Shown here piece after piece: positions 1 through 9,297 of a DNA stretch of 64,000 nucleotides. How positions within the stretch are numbered: position 1 is the first letter of the stretch; the number at the start of each line of letters is the position of its first letter. The position numbers were made by a program, and so were the translations under genes. This stretch comes from JL08 sp039969355 (GTDB taxonomy: Bacteria > Pseudomonadota > Alphaproteobacteria > Rhodobacterales > Rhodobacteraceae). The DNA lies in contig JBDVOA010000028.1 in NCBI GenBank assembly GCA_039969355.1, forward strand, positions 62,001 through 126,000. The letters run 5' to 3'. Under the pieces are notes generated by a model. The model searched no databases, was not told the origin of the DNA, and was given only the letters and a program-made list of their open reading frames with translations.

Positions 1-1129
1 GATCAGACACCGGCTTAATCACATTTGTGTCTTCTGATCGTACCGTGCCGCAGTTGCTCCCCATGCTTTGACCGTTTACGGTTATGGCATCGGGGTGCGG
101 CAACAAACCGGCCTCCATCAGCTCACCAACAACCGCAGGTACCCCGCCGGCATGTTGGTAATCTTCCCCAAGGTACTCACCTGCAGGCTGCAGGTTGACC
201 AAGAGCGGAACATCGTGGCCAATTCTTTGCCAATCATCATTGTTGAGCGGCACGCCGAGATGGCGGGCGATACCATTCAGATGGATCGGCGCGTTTGTAG
301 ACCCACCAATGGCCGAATTGATGACAATGGCATTCTCAAATGCTTCGCGTGTCATCACGTTCGAGGGACGCAGGTCTTCCCAAACCATGTCGACGATGCG
401 ACGCCCGGTCTCGTAACTGATTTGGCCACGTTCGCGGTAGGGTGCCGGGATGGCAGCCGAGCCCGGTAATTGCATGCCCAGCGCCTCAGCTAGGCTGTTC
501 ATCGTAGTAGCCGTGCCCATCGTGTTACAGTACCCGACAGACGGCGCCGATGAGGCCACGAGTTCCATAAATCCGTCATTGTCAATTTCACCAGCGGCAA
601 GCATCTCTCGGGCTTTCCAGACAATGGTCCCAGATCCAGTGCGTTCTCCGCGAAACCAGCCATTGAGCATTGGGCCGACCGATAATGCAATCGCTGGGAT
701 ATTAACCGTCGCCGCCGCCATTAAAAGCGCGGGTGTCGTCTTGTCACACCCGATGTTCAGAACAACGCCGTCTAATGGATAGCCAAACAGCGTCTCGACC
801 AGCGATAGATACGCCAAATTCCGATCCAGCATTGCCGTGGGGCGTTTTCCAGTTTCCTGAATTGGATGCACCGGAACTTCGATGCAAGTACCGCCCGCCG
901 CGACGATGCCATCGCGAACACGCTTGGTCAGCTCAAGGTGATGTCGGTTACACGGACTCAGATCACTACCTGTCTGGGCAATCCCAATTATGGGCTTGCC
1001 GGACTGCAACTCTTCGCGTGTCAGCCCGTAATTCAAATAGCGCTCAAGATAAAGCGCCGTCATTTCCGGGTTGTCCGGGTTCATGAACCATTTGCGTGAA
1101 CGCAAGTTTTCAATGCTGATTTTCTTCAT
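1..1129 (-). CDS. IlvD/Edd-family sugar-acid dehydratase (L-arabinonate dehydratase-like), C-terminus outside window
   Basis: I read this frame directly from the minus strand; it starts with ATG at 1129 and runs off the left edge, so only about 376 N-terminal residues are present. It dehydrates an aldonic acid to a 2-keto-3-deoxy acid using an Fe-S cluster and Mg. Visible family motifs are GIAQTGSDLSPCNRHH, the cluster cysteine in NIGCDKTTPA and GYCNTMGTA. The opening (RSRKWFMNPDNPEMTALYLE, then YGLTREELQSGKPIIG) matches the L-arabinonate/pentonate branch better than biosynthetic IlvD. It lies 4 bases downstream of an SDR gene on the same strand, which suggests co-transcription. The exact sugar acid (arabinonate, fuconate, galactonate) is inference. 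Confidence 0.9.
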   Translation of the reverse strand, partial: MKKISIENLRSRKWFMNPDNPEMTALYLERYLNYGLTREELQSGKPIIGIAQTGSDLSPCNRHHLELTKRVRDGIVAAGGTCIEVPVHPIQETGKRPTAMLDRNLAYLSLVETLFGYPLDGVVLNIGCDKTTPALLMAAATVNIPAIALSVGPMLNGWFRGERTGSGTIVWKAREMLAAGEIDNDGFMELVASSAPSVGYCNTMGTATTMNSLAEALGMQLPGSAAIPAPYRERGQISYETGRRIVDMVWEDLRPSNVMTREAFENAIVINSAIGGSTNAPIHLNGIARHLGVPLNNDDWQRIGHDVPLLVNLQPAGEYLGEDYQHAGGVPAVVGELMEAGLLPHPDAITVNGQSMGSNCGTVRSEDTNVIKPVSD

Positions 1130-1133
1130 GTAT

Positions 1134-1880
1134 TTATCCTGACCATCCGCCATCAATGACGTGAGCTTGACCGGTGGTAAATGCGCTTTCGTCGCCAGCT
1201 AGGTAAACGACAAGGGCGGCGATCTCTTCAGCTGTTGCAATTCGGCCCATTGGTTGGCGCGCAACAAAAGCCTTCATCGCCGCCTCGTAGTCATCGGTGG
1301 CATGCAATCTTTCTTGCAAACTTGGGCTCTCAACGGTACCCGGGCAAATAGCGTTACAGCGAATTCCTTTGGTAATATAGTCAATCGCAATCGATTTCGT
1401 CAGTCCCAACACAGCGGCCTTGGTGGTTCCATAGACGAAGCGGTTTGGCGCGCCGATGATCGACGAACAGGCAGATGACATGTTGATGATCGATCCGCCG
1501 CCTCGTTCAAGCATCCCTGGCAAAGCAGCGCGAATTGTTCGCAACATCGAACGCACATTCAGATCAAAGGCAAAGTCCCACTCATCGTCTGCCGCATCCA
1601 AAATTGTTCCATTGTGAACAAATCCTGCGCAATTGAACAAAATATCTGGTTGGGCCCGCCCTACCCCCGAAGCAACACTTTCGTCATCCCGGACGTTAAG
1701 TTCAAAAGTTTCGATGTTATCATGATGGCCATCTCGAATCGTAGACAGCGCTTCCATGTTGATATCGGTCGCAAAAACCTGCGCACCTTCTGACGCCATT
1801 GCCAAGGCACTGGCCCGACCGATCCCCTGACCGGCAGCTGTCACCAGCGCCCGCTTCCCTTTTAGTCTATGGCCTGACAC
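1134..1880 (-). CDS. SDR-family dehydrogenase (2-keto-3-deoxy-L-fuconate dehydrogenase-like)
   Basis: A classical short-chain dehydrogenase of 248 residues. It has the Rossmann motif TAAGQGIG near the N-terminus, NCAG, a catalytic Ser in SSACSS and the YxxxK pair in YGTTK, and ends in the usual IDGGW. I chose GTG at 1880 because a GGGGGA ribosome-binding site lies at 1886-1890; the reading frame stays open to an ATG at 1958, but that extension does not resemble SDRs. The next gene is an IlvD/Edd dehydratase, so the likely role is oxidation of the 2-keto-3-deoxy acid made by that enzyme, as in L-fucose or L-rhamnose routes. NAD is the expected cofactor. The substrate is inferred from context. 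Confidence 0.88.
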   Translation of the reverse strand: MSGHRLKGKRALVTAAGQGIGRASALAMASEGAQVFATDINMEALSTIRDGHHDNIETFELNVRDDESVASGVGRAQPDILFNCAGFVHNGTILDAADDEWDFAFDLNVRSMLRTIRAALPGMLERGGGSIINMSSACSSIIGAPNRFVYGTTKAAVLGLTKSIAIDYITKGIRCNAICPGTVESPSLQERLHATDDYEAAMKAFVARQPMGRIATAEEIAALVVYLAGDESAFTTGQAHVIDGGWSG

Positions 1881-2030
1881 TTTTTCCCCCAATATTATGT
1901 CTTTCACTGCAACCCGTTTCTGATCCGCTGCATAGACAGATCCTTCACGCATTTCCATTGCTCCGGCCAGAAAGCACGGATTGTGGGCAGCATCAACCGA
2001 TGGCTTCCGTTAGCGTATGACACAGCTTAC

Positions 2031-2056
2031 AGTTTGACCACAGTACGTAGTTTGAC
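2031..2056. repeat. Direct repeat AGTTTGAC x2 in divergent promoter region
   Basis: The octamer AGTTTGAC occurs at 2031-2038 and 2049-2056, an 18-base period, between the divergent SDR (start 1880) and epimerase (start 2118) genes. This could be a binding site for a sugar-acid regulator, but the regulator is not in the window. Confidence 0.35.
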
Positions 2057-2117
2057 AGCAAAAAGGACTGACCCCAATGACAATTACCCAAAATCCCAAC
2101 CGCATCCGAATGCCGCG

Positions 2118-3101
2118 ATGAAAAACATTCTGATCTTGGGCGGCGGCGGCATGGTTGGCCAAAAGCTGGTGACCCGTCTTCGCACTGAAGGGTTGGAGGG
2201 AGACACGAACCTGGACATCACCTTGTTTGATATGGCGTTTCAACCGGAGGCGGCCGACGGTGTGAATTGTGTGACAGGGAATCTGACGGACCCGGCGATG
2301 CTTTCCAAACTGGCAGCACTCAAACCAGACATCATCTTTCATTTGGCGGCCATCGTATCCGGAGAGGCCGAAACCAATTTTGACAAGGGCTGGGACATCA
2401 ACATGATGCCTATGTGGAACTTATTGTCGGCTTTAAAGACAGAGCATATAGCCTCTCAGGGCGAATATGTGCCGCGCCTCGTCTTCACGTCCTCAATCGC
2501 GGTTTTCGGTCCACCTTTTCCTGACAAGATCGGAGACGAGTTTCTATCGGCACCGCAAACCAGTTATGGCGCGCAAAAGTCGATTTGCGAAACCTTGGTA
2601 ACCGATTTTTCCCGCAAAGGATTCATCGATGGTATTTCGCTAAGACTGCCAACCATTTGCGTGCGACCCGGCAAGGCGAATCTGGCTGCGTCTTCGTTCT
2701 TTTCCGGCATTATTCGTGAACCGCTGAATGGACAGGTTGCCTTACTGCCCGTCGCTGACACCGTGCGTCATTGGCATGCGTCGCCGCGCACGGCAGCGGC
2801 GTTTCTGACCCATGCCGCCGCGATGAACACCGACTTGCTCGAAAACAGGCGCGCACTGAATTTGCCAGGTGTGAGCTGCACCGTCGCCGAGCAAATCGAG
2901 GCGTTGCGCGTTGTTGCCGGTCAAAGCGCTGTGGACCTTATTGTTCCAAAACATGACGCAGCCGTTGCGAAAATAGTATCGGGGTGGCCTCGCAACTTTG
3001 CACCAGAACGCGCATTGTCATTGGGTTTCACAGCGGAAACTGACTTTGAACAGATCATCCGGACATATATTGCAGACGATCTTAATCCAACCGACACATA
3101 G
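2118..3101 (+). CDS. NAD-dependent epimerase/dehydratase family protein (D-erythronate dehydrogenase-like)
   Basis: An extended SDR of 327 residues. The NAD-binding loop is GGGGMVG at about residues 8-14, with a serine-rich catalytic strand in TSSIAVFG and the Tyr/Lys pair in SYGAQK. The frame is open further upstream, but ATG 2118 gives the standard beta-strand start MKNILILGGGG. Its closest recognisable group is DenD, which oxidises D-erythronate in tetronate or sugar-acid catabolism; uronate epimerases are the alternative. It faces away from the SDR/dehydratase pair and precedes altronate dehydratase, which supports a sugar-acid role. The precise substrate cannot be read from sequence. Confidence 0.85.
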   Translation: MKNILILGGGGMVGQKLVTRLRTEGLEGDTNLDITLFDMAFQPEAADGVNCVTGNLTDPAMLSKLAALKPDIIFHLAAIVSGEAETNFDKGWDINMMPMWNLLSALKTEHIASQGEYVPRLVFTSSIAVFGPPFPDKIGDEFLSAPQTSYGAQKSICETLVTDFSRKGFIDGISLRLPTICVRPGKANLAASSFFSGIIREPLNGQVALLPVADTVRHWHASPRTAAAFLTHAAAMNTDLLENRRALNLPGVSCTVAEQIEALRVVAGQSAVDLIVPKHDAAVAKIVSGWPRNFAPERALSLGFTAETDFEQIIRTYIADDLNPTDT

Positions 3102-3138
3102 TTGCATGCGCAAATTCTAGGGTTGGCAGTTCTGTAAG

Positions 3139-3186
3139 AAATGTGAAACCATAGCCGTCGCAGCCAGATGGGCGCTTTTCACATTT
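3139..3186. promoter_or_regulatory. Perfect 10-bp inverted repeat upstream of uxaA
   Basis: AAATGTGAAA at 3139-3148 is the exact reverse complement of TTTCACATTT at 3177-3186, with 28 bases between the arms. It lies in the 134-base gap between the DenD-like gene and uxaA. It may be a pair of operator half sites or an RNA stem. The AT-rich arms and lack of a T-run make a Rho-independent terminator less likely. Confidence 0.45.
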
Positions 3187-3235
3187 CAATCAATCGCCGA
3201 TCCGCGATGCCCTCTTTCAAGCTTAAGGATAGAAC

Positions 3236-4744
3236 ATGGACGCCGTTCGGTTAGATGCCGCAGACAATGTTGTAACCGCGACCCGTTCACTTGAAACAGG
3301 CACTGTCGTTGAGGGAGTCATGACCCTTGCCTTGATCCCATCGGGACACAAGATAGCGACCTCTGACATTTCCATTGGCGCACCAATCCGTAAATACGCC
3401 CAGCTGATCGGCTACGCCTCAGCACCGATTGCCGCCGGTGAGCATGTGCACTCTCACAATGTCGAATTTCGCAATATCGAAGGCTCTTACGAATTTTCAA
3501 CCGATCTTCGCCCGGTCGCCATGGCACCCGAAAACCTGCGGGATACCTTCATGGGTTATCGGCGCGAAAATGGTAGCGTTGGGACCCGAAACTATATTGC
3601 TATCGTAACTTCTGTGAACTGCTCTGCGACCGCCGCCCGGATGATTGCGGATCATTTCACGCCCGAGCTGCTTTCCGACTATCCCAACGTCGATGGGGTC
3701 GCGGCCTTCGTACACGGGACCGGCTGCGGTATGGCAGGAGACGGCGACGGATTCGAAGCGCTGCAACGCGTAATGTGGGGTTATGCACGCCATCCCAATC
3801 ACGGCGGAGTTTTGATGGTCGGTCTTGGTTGTGAAATGAACCAAATCGATTGGTTACTAGAGGCTTATGGTCTGAAGCAGGGCCCGCTGTTTCAAACCAT
3901 GAATATACAATCGGTCGCAGGCTTGCGCCGGACTGTTGAATTGGGCATCCAGAAGGTTCAGGCGATGCTGCCGATTGCCAATCAGTCAAAGCGTTCCCCC
4001 TGCCCCGCCTCTGAACTCATGGTTGCGTTGCAATGTGGCGGGTCAGACGCTTGGTCAGGCATCACCGCCAACCCCGCACTGGGGCATGCATGCGATCTTC
4101 TTGCGGCTCAGGGCGGCACTGGCGTTCTGGCGGAAACGCCTGAGATTTATGGTGCTGAACACCTTCTGACCCGCCGCGCCGTTGATCCTTCAGTAGGTGA
4201 ACTGTTGATTGGCCTGATACGGTGGTGGGAGGATTACACCGCGCGCAACAAAGGCAGCATGGACAACAATCCAAGCCCGGGTAACAAAAAAGGCGGCCTC
4301 ACAACAATACTTGAGAAATCTCTGGGTGCCGCTGCAAAGGGGGGCACCAGCCCGCTGACGGGAGTCTACAAATACGCCGAACCAGTGCGCGCAAAAGGTT
4401 TCACCTTTATGGACAGCCCGGGCTATGACCCTGCAAGTGTTACCGGTCAAATCGCCGGTGGCTGTAATCTGGTCTGCTTCACAACAGGGCGCGGGTCTGC
4501 ATTTGGCTCGAAGCCAAGCCCGACCATCAAGATTGCGACCAACACTGAAATGGCAAAACGAATGCCCGAAGATATGGACGTTGATGCAGGCACCATTCTG
4601 TCTCAGGGCGTCAGCGTCGAGGACAAGGGCCGCGAAATCTATGAATTGTTTCTGCGTGTCGCCAGTGGAGAGATGACAAAATCGGAAGCACAAGGGCTTG
4701 GTGATTATGAATTTGTCCCCTGGCAAATTGGCGCTGTTATGTGA
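3236..4744 (+). CDS. uxaA: Altronate dehydratase
   Basis: A full-length 502-residue UxaA/GarD-family dehydratase (E. coli UxaA is about 495). It converts D-altronate to 2-keto-3-deoxy-D-gluconate in hexuronate breakdown. The N-terminal 80 residues form the SAF domain, and the catalytic part follows with YRRENGSVGTRNY, NCSATAA, HGTGCGM, GLGCEMNQ, ALQCGGSDAWSG and GCNLVCFTTGRGSAFG. Start ATG 3236 follows AAGGAT. It converges with uxaC, with which it forms part of the isomerase route for glucuronate/galacturonate. No altronate oxidoreductase (UxaB) gene is seen nearby. Confidence 0.95.
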   Translation: MDAVRLDAADNVVTATRSLETGTVVEGVMTLALIPSGHKIATSDISIGAPIRKYAQLIGYASAPIAAGEHVHSHNVEFRNIEGSYEFSTDLRPVAMAPENLRDTFMGYRRENGSVGTRNYIAIVTSVNCSATAARMIADHFTPELLSDYPNVDGVAAFVHGTGCGMAGDGDGFEALQRVMWGYARHPNHGGVLMVGLGCEMNQIDWLLEAYGLKQGPLFQTMNIQSVAGLRRTVELGIQKVQAMLPIANQSKRSPCPASELMVALQCGGSDAWSGITANPALGHACDLLAAQGGTGVLAETPEIYGAEHLLTRRAVDPSVGELLIGLIRWWEDYTARNKGSMDNNPSPGNKKGGLTTILEKSLGAAAKGGTSPLTGVYKYAEPVRAKGFTFMDSPGYDPASVTGQIAGGCNLVCFTTGRGSAFGSKPSPTIKIATNTEMAKRMPEDMDVDAGTILSQGVSVEDKGREIYELFLRVASGEMTKSEAQGLGDYEFVPWQIGAVM

Positions 4745-4801
4745 AACAGAACCTCTTCTTCGGCGGTTTTACGGGCAGAAACTTGGATCCATCTCAAAGG
4801 T

Positions 4802-6154
4802 TCATGTGTCCAGGCCATAAGCATCACGCGCAAGATCTGTAGCCAGAAGTTTTGCGAGCCTACCCGCGTCTGACATGTCGAAATAACCCTTCGCAACCTG
4901 TCCAGCCAAATGTTGCGCTACAACTTGCCGCCACAAATCATGCCGTGCCGGTATTGAGAGGAAGGCGCGGGTGTCGTCATTGAACCCGGCCAGGTTGTGG
5001 TAACCCGCCGTCTCGACCACTTGGTCAAAGTACCGTGCGATTCCGGCAGCACTATCGTGGAACCACCAGGGCGGCCCTATGCGCAGGCAAGGCCAGTGCC
5101 CCGACATCGGGGCTAGTTCCCGTGCATAGGTGGTCTCGTCCAGTGTAAACAGTATCAGCTTGAAATTAGTCGAATTTCCGACCCTGTTCAGCAATGCATC
5201 AAGCCCACGGACCCAATCGGTCGCAATCGGGATATCTGCCCCTTTATCGCGGCCAAACTTCGCCAGCACAGCGTGATTGGTATTGCGTCGACTGCCTCCA
5301 TGAATCTGCATGGTCATGCCATCCTCCGCTGACATCCGCGCCATTTCGATCAACATGTGGCCGTAAAACTGTCTGGTTTCCTGGAGATTTCCCTGACCGG
5401 TTCGCACCCGCTGGAATAATGCCTCTGGGTCCTCCAGCCATTCTGTATGCACTACCTCGATCGCGTGATCCGTCGCTGTTGCTCCCAAGCACATGAAATG
5501 TTGACGGCGCTGACGCAACGCTGAAAGATAATCTGCAAAGTCACTAATGTGAACGCCAGAGACGGCGGCCAACGCCGAGAGATTTTCAACAAACGCCGGA
5601 TCAGATGGGTCCAATACACCATCCGGTCGAAAAGTCGGCAGTACACGTCCGGACCATTTGCTATCGGCAATGGCCTGATGGTGCCCGAGGTCATCCAGTG
5701 CGCCGTCTGTTGTTGCCAATACCTCTATCTTAAACTGATCGAAAAGGGCGCGTGGTCGAAAGTTGGGTAGCGCCAGTTTCTCCCCAATCTCATCGTAAAT
5801 CTGCTGTGCTGAGTGTCCTGACAGCTCTGTCGAGATCCCTAACGTCTGCTGCAGCACAAATTCGATCCAAGTTCTGCTGGGCGTTCCCAAAAACAGGTGC
5901 CAGTTGTCAGCAAATCGCTGAAAAACAGTTCGGGGGTCACTACCCCCGCCAATACCGAGTTCGGCAAGCGAAACACCTTGCGAATACAGCATCCGGAACA
6001 CGTAGTGATCTGGAATCACCATCAGTTCAGCCGCATTTGCAAAAGGCAGATCGTCCGCAAACCATTCTGGAGCGCAATGCCCGTGAGGCGATACAATCGG
6101 CAATTGACGGATATCCTGATAGAGGGATTCACTCAACGCATTCAATTCACTCAT
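4802..6154 (-). CDS. uxaC: Glucuronate/uronate isomerase
   Basis: A 450-residue member of the UxaC amidohydrolase-fold isomerases (E. coli about 470). It interconverts D-glucuronate and D-fructuronate, or D-galacturonate and D-tagaturonate. The metal-binding HGH appears in VSPHGHCAPEWF near residue 25; other hallmarks are HGGSRRNTNH and GFNDDTRAFLSIPARHD. It is transcribed towards uxaA with a 57-base convergent gap. Together with uxaA it commits uronates to the 2-keto-3-deoxygluconate route. Confidence 0.94.
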   Translation of the reverse strand: MSELNALSESLYQDIRQLPIVSPHGHCAPEWFADDLPFANAAELMVIPDHYVFRMLYSQGVSLAELGIGGGSDPRTVFQRFADNWHLFLGTPSRTWIEFVLQQTLGISTELSGHSAQQIYDEIGEKLALPNFRPRALFDQFKIEVLATTDGALDDLGHHQAIADSKWSGRVLPTFRPDGVLDPSDPAFVENLSALAAVSGVHISDFADYLSALRQRRQHFMCLGATATDHAIEVVHTEWLEDPEALFQRVRTGQGNLQETRQFYGHMLIEMARMSAEDGMTMQIHGGSRRNTNHAVLAKFGRDKGADIPIATDWVRGLDALLNRVGNSTNFKLILFTLDETTYARELAPMSGHWPCLRIGPPWWFHDSAAGIARYFDQVVETAGYHNLAGFNDDTRAFLSIPARHDLWRQVVAQHLAGQVAKGYFDMSDAGRLAKLLATDLARDAYGLDT

Positions 6155-6305
6155 ATTCTAACCCCTGAATTCAGTTTTTCATAAACGGCAACATGTTTTG
6201 ACGCTGGTGCGAGTTTTGCTTGGCGCGGCCGCGTTTAATTGAGAGTTTGTATCATCAGGCACCGCAAATAAACCCCGCCCGCAGAACAGCAGAAGGAACA
6301 AGATC

Positions 6306-7358
6306 ATGAACCATGTTGCAATCCTGGGTGCTGGTATTGGGCGCGAACACTTGCAGGCATATCGCGCTCTTCCGGATCAGTTCCGAGTGAAGATGATCGT
6401 GGATCAAAATAGTGAACGGATTGAAGAGATACGCGGTGAGGATGCATTTCAAAACGTGTCAAACGTCGAGGCTGCCCTGAATGATCCTGAGGTCGATCTG
6501 ATCGATATTTGCCTGCCGCCGCACCTTCACGTACCAATAACACTGGTTGCGCTTGAAGCGGGCAAACATGTCGTTTGCGAGAAACCTTTGGCGACCAATA
6601 TGGCTGACGTGAACCGTATCCGGGAAGCCTCGGTTCGCTATAGCCGACAGGTATTTCCGGTTTTTCAGTACCGTTGGGGGCCGTCATTGAACCACCTTCG
6701 TGCGCTCATTGACACCGGCTTGACGGGTGCCCCACAGGTGGGCGCAATCGAAACTCATTGGTCGCGCGGTGCTGACTACTATGCAGTCCCCTGGCGCGGC
6801 ACCTGGGCTGGCGAACAGGGCGGCGCTGTGTTGGGACATGCGATTCACAACCATGATTTGATGACGTATTTCATGGGTCCGGTCGCCGCCGTGTCCGCCA
6901 TGACAGCCACTCGCGTAAACCCGATAGAAACAGAAGATTGCGCCGCCTTGACGTTTCAGATGGCCAATGGGGCATTATGTACGAGCAACATTACGCTTGG
7001 TGCCGCCTTCGACCAAACACGCATTCGGTTGGTGTTTGAACAGTTGACCGCAACATCGGGCACTGCCCCGTACGCACCCGGTTCCGAGACTTGGCAATTT
7101 GTCGCCCGCAACCCGGCGAAACAATCTGAGATCGACAAAGTGATTGAGAATGCCAAAACAGAGCCCGCCGCCTTTGAGGGTTATTTTGCAGCGCTTGCCG
7201 ATACCTTGGCTGGTCTTGCCAGTGAAGCGGTCACTCTGGACGACGGGGCTGCCTCAATCGAACTTGTCACGGCAATTTATCACGCCGCTTGCAGTGGGCA
7301 GCGGGTTACACTGCCGTTGGGACCGGATCATCCGCTCTTTGTTGGTTGGCAATCTTAA
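6306..7358 (+). CDS. Gfo/Idh/MocA-family oxidoreductase
   Basis: A 350-residue NAD(P)-dependent sugar or inositol oxidoreductase. The N-terminal Rossmann fold is shown by ILGAGIGREH and the family signature by GKHVVCEKPLA near residue 95; the GFO_IDH_MocA C-terminal domain follows, with GGAVLGHAIHNHDL supplying the typical active-site His. It starts 151 bases from divergent uxaC and an AAGGAACAAG ribosome-binding region precedes ATG 6306. By location it may oxidise a sugar or sugar acid of the same catabolic region, but family members act on many polyols and sugars, so no substrate is assigned. Confidence 0.88.
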   Translation: MNHVAILGAGIGREHLQAYRALPDQFRVKMIVDQNSERIEEIRGEDAFQNVSNVEAALNDPEVDLIDICLPPHLHVPITLVALEAGKHVVCEKPLATNMADVNRIREASVRYSRQVFPVFQYRWGPSLNHLRALIDTGLTGAPQVGAIETHWSRGADYYAVPWRGTWAGEQGGAVLGHAIHNHDLMTYFMGPVAAVSAMTATRVNPIETEDCAALTFQMANGALCTSNITLGAAFDQTRIRLVFEQLTATSGTAPYAPGSETWQFVARNPAKQSEIDKVIENAKTEPAAFEGYFAALADTLAGLASEAVTLDDGAASIELVTAIYHAACSGQRVTLPLGPDHPLFVGWQS

Positions 7359-7474
7359 GCCAGCGCAGTTCGAAGGTGCGTTCGGAAATACCTGAACCAC
7401 AAAGGGCTGTTTGCAACCAAAGAACTTCAAGGCACTGAGTGTAATGTGATGTACCTAATACTCCGTGATACTCT

Positions 7475-8269
7475 CTAATGGGGGCGATCCCGCATGTTGC
7501 GTTCAAACCTCCGCAAAACGAGAGATAATGTCACAGTAAGTGTCAGATAGATCAGCGCGACCACGTTGTAGGTTTCAAAATACCGGAAATTGCCAGCCGC
7601 AGTCACTTTGCCAAGTTGAGTAATATCGCTAACCCCCAGTACCGACACCAGACTTGAGTCTTTGACCATTGCGACGAAGTCATTCCCCAGTGGTGGCAGA
7701 ATTGTACGAATGGCCTGTGGAAACACCACATGGCGGAACCGCAGCCAGCGCCCCAGCCCAAGCGTTTCAGCGGCTTCGATTTGACCGCGATCAACCGATT
7801 GAATACCAGCGCGAAAAACCTCGGCTATGAATGCCGAATATCCGACGGCCAGCGCCAAGGTTGCGCGCCAAAGCAGTGGGAAAGAACGCGTCCGGACCGC
7901 ATCCATACCCAAGGGTTCCAATGCCCAATTGACCGCAGCAACTAATGCTGGAGCAATGACAAACGCGACATAAAGCAGTAGTACGATGATCGGGATGCCG
8001 CGCACAATCTCAATGTAAAACCGCGCGATCTGCCGGGCGATCAGTGAATTTGACAGCGACATGACCGCCAGAAGCAAACCCGCAGCCGAGGCCATCAGGA
8101 ATCCGATCAGTGTCACAAGAACCGTGATCTGAATGCCCTTGGTCAATGTGCCCAATACCTGCGAGTAGAGATCGTCCACCGCAACGCGATATGACATCCA
8201 TAGAATCAGAGTTCCCAGCAGGACCAGCCAATAAGGAAAATCCTTGTCCGGTTCAGAAGGACCGATCAT
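7475..8269 (-). CDS. Amino-acid-type ABC transporter permease
   Basis: An inner-membrane permease of the polar amino acid (HisMQ/GlnP) family, 264 residues with several hydrophobic segments. The EAA loop that contacts the ATPase is EAAETLGLGRWLRFRHVVFP at about residues 184-203. It lies 65 bases downstream of its binding-protein gene on the same strand. No ATPase follows, because the next gene (Gfo/Idh) is convergent. The transporter must borrow an ATPase or have it elsewhere. Ligand unknown; amino acids, opines or related cations are typical. Confidence 0.88.
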   Translation of the reverse strand: MIGPSEPDKDFPYWLVLLGTLILWMSYRVAVDDLYSQVLGTLTKGIQITVLVTLIGFLMASAAGLLLAVMSLSNSLIARQIARFYIEIVRGIPIIVLLLYVAFVIAPALVAAVNWALEPLGMDAVRTRSFPLLWRATLALAVGYSAFIAEVFRAGIQSVDRGQIEAAETLGLGRWLRFRHVVFPQAIRTILPPLGNDFVAMVKDSSLVSVLGVSDITQLGKVTAAGNFRYFETYNVVALIYLTLTVTLSLVLRRFERNMRDRPH

Positions 8270-8334
8270 GGGGCGTTCCCATTAGGCTGGATTGAGATTA
8301 TGGCCATAAGTTCGCGGCGCCGGGCGGCGGTGGA

Positions 8335-9120
8335 TTACCCGCCCAGTTTATAGTCCAGAAACCATTTCTTGTTTAGCGCATCCAGCGTGCCATCACCTTG
8401 CATGTCGGCAATCGCTGCATTGATAGGACCCACAAGCTCTGACCCCTTGGGGAAGATAAAGCCGAAATCTTCCGTCCCAAGTTTCTCTCCGACAATTTTC
8501 AGCGCACCCTCAGAAGAGGCGACATATCCGTTGCCCGCAGTTCCGTCAGTCAGAACGAGATCAACATCCCCTGCCCCTAGAGCAGCGACACCTGCGCCAA
8601 AGGTTTCAAATTTAATAATACGCGGGTTTGCTTCGTCGCCATCAAGGACATCATAAACACCAACATAAAACGGTGTGGTTCCGGGTTGTGCCGCCATCAG
8701 CAGATCAGCATCAGCAGCAAAACCTTTGGAATCAGAAAACCGTTCTTCATCGCCCCGCACCAGCATTACCATTTCGGAGCGCATATAGGCGTCTGAAAAA
8801 TCAACCTTTTCCTTTCGGTCATCCCGTATGGTGATCCCAGTCATGCCTAAGTCGTATTGCCCTTCCGAGACTGCAGGTATCATCGCATCCCAGCTGATGT
8901 TCTCATAAACGACAGCAATGTTAATGCGCTCAGCAATCGCTGCCATCGCATCGTATTCCCAGCCAACAGCGTGGCCGCTGCTCGGTTCGACGAATTGCAA
9001 TGGTGGATAGGCATTTTCAGTCACAACTACGACCTCTTTGCCTTCGAGGTTAGGCAAATGCCCGTCGGCCAATGCCGTGGTTGCGAAGATGGTGGCCAGC
9101 GTGGCGGCAATGAATTTCAT
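8335..9120 (-). CDS. Periplasmic amino-acid-type ABC substrate-binding protein
   Basis: A 261-residue SBP_bac_3 protein with a cleavable signal peptide (MKFIAATLATIFATTALADG). Family features are GWEYDAMAAIAER, YDLGMTGITIRDDRKEKVDFS and FGFIFPKGSELVGPINAAI. It captures a small polar solute and delivers it to the permease encoded just downstream. Divergent to an alpha/beta hydrolase gene, so the 177-base gap probably holds both promoters. Confidence 0.9.
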   Translation of the reverse strand: MKFIAATLATIFATTALADGHLPNLEGKEVVVVTENAYPPLQFVEPSSGHAVGWEYDAMAAIAERINIAVVYENISWDAMIPAVSEGQYDLGMTGITIRDDRKEKVDFSDAYMRSEMVMLVRGDEERFSDSKGFAADADLLMAAQPGTTPFYVGVYDVLDGDEANPRIIKFETFGAGVAALGAGDVDLVLTDGTAGNGYVASSEGALKIVGEKLGTEDFGFIFPKGSELVGPINAAIADMQGDGTLDALNKKWFLDYKLGG

Positions 9121-9297
9121 GGATCAGGCTCCCTTTTGCTGTGACCAGAGGGACTATGAAGCGTCACACGAGATTTGCAACCAGCCGCTGTGCATTGCCT
9201 TATTCCTCAAGTAGTATGCGTTCCTTCTCGGGTCAGGTGCGCGCAACAAACCCGAACTCTTCATTTCAACCGACTATCGTTTGGAGTACTGAACTCC

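Noticed and set aside
9175..9297. N-terminal extension of the alpha/beta hydrolase from ATG 9175
   Set aside because: The extra 41 residues look like random translation of the divergent promoter region and have no hydrolase-family character.
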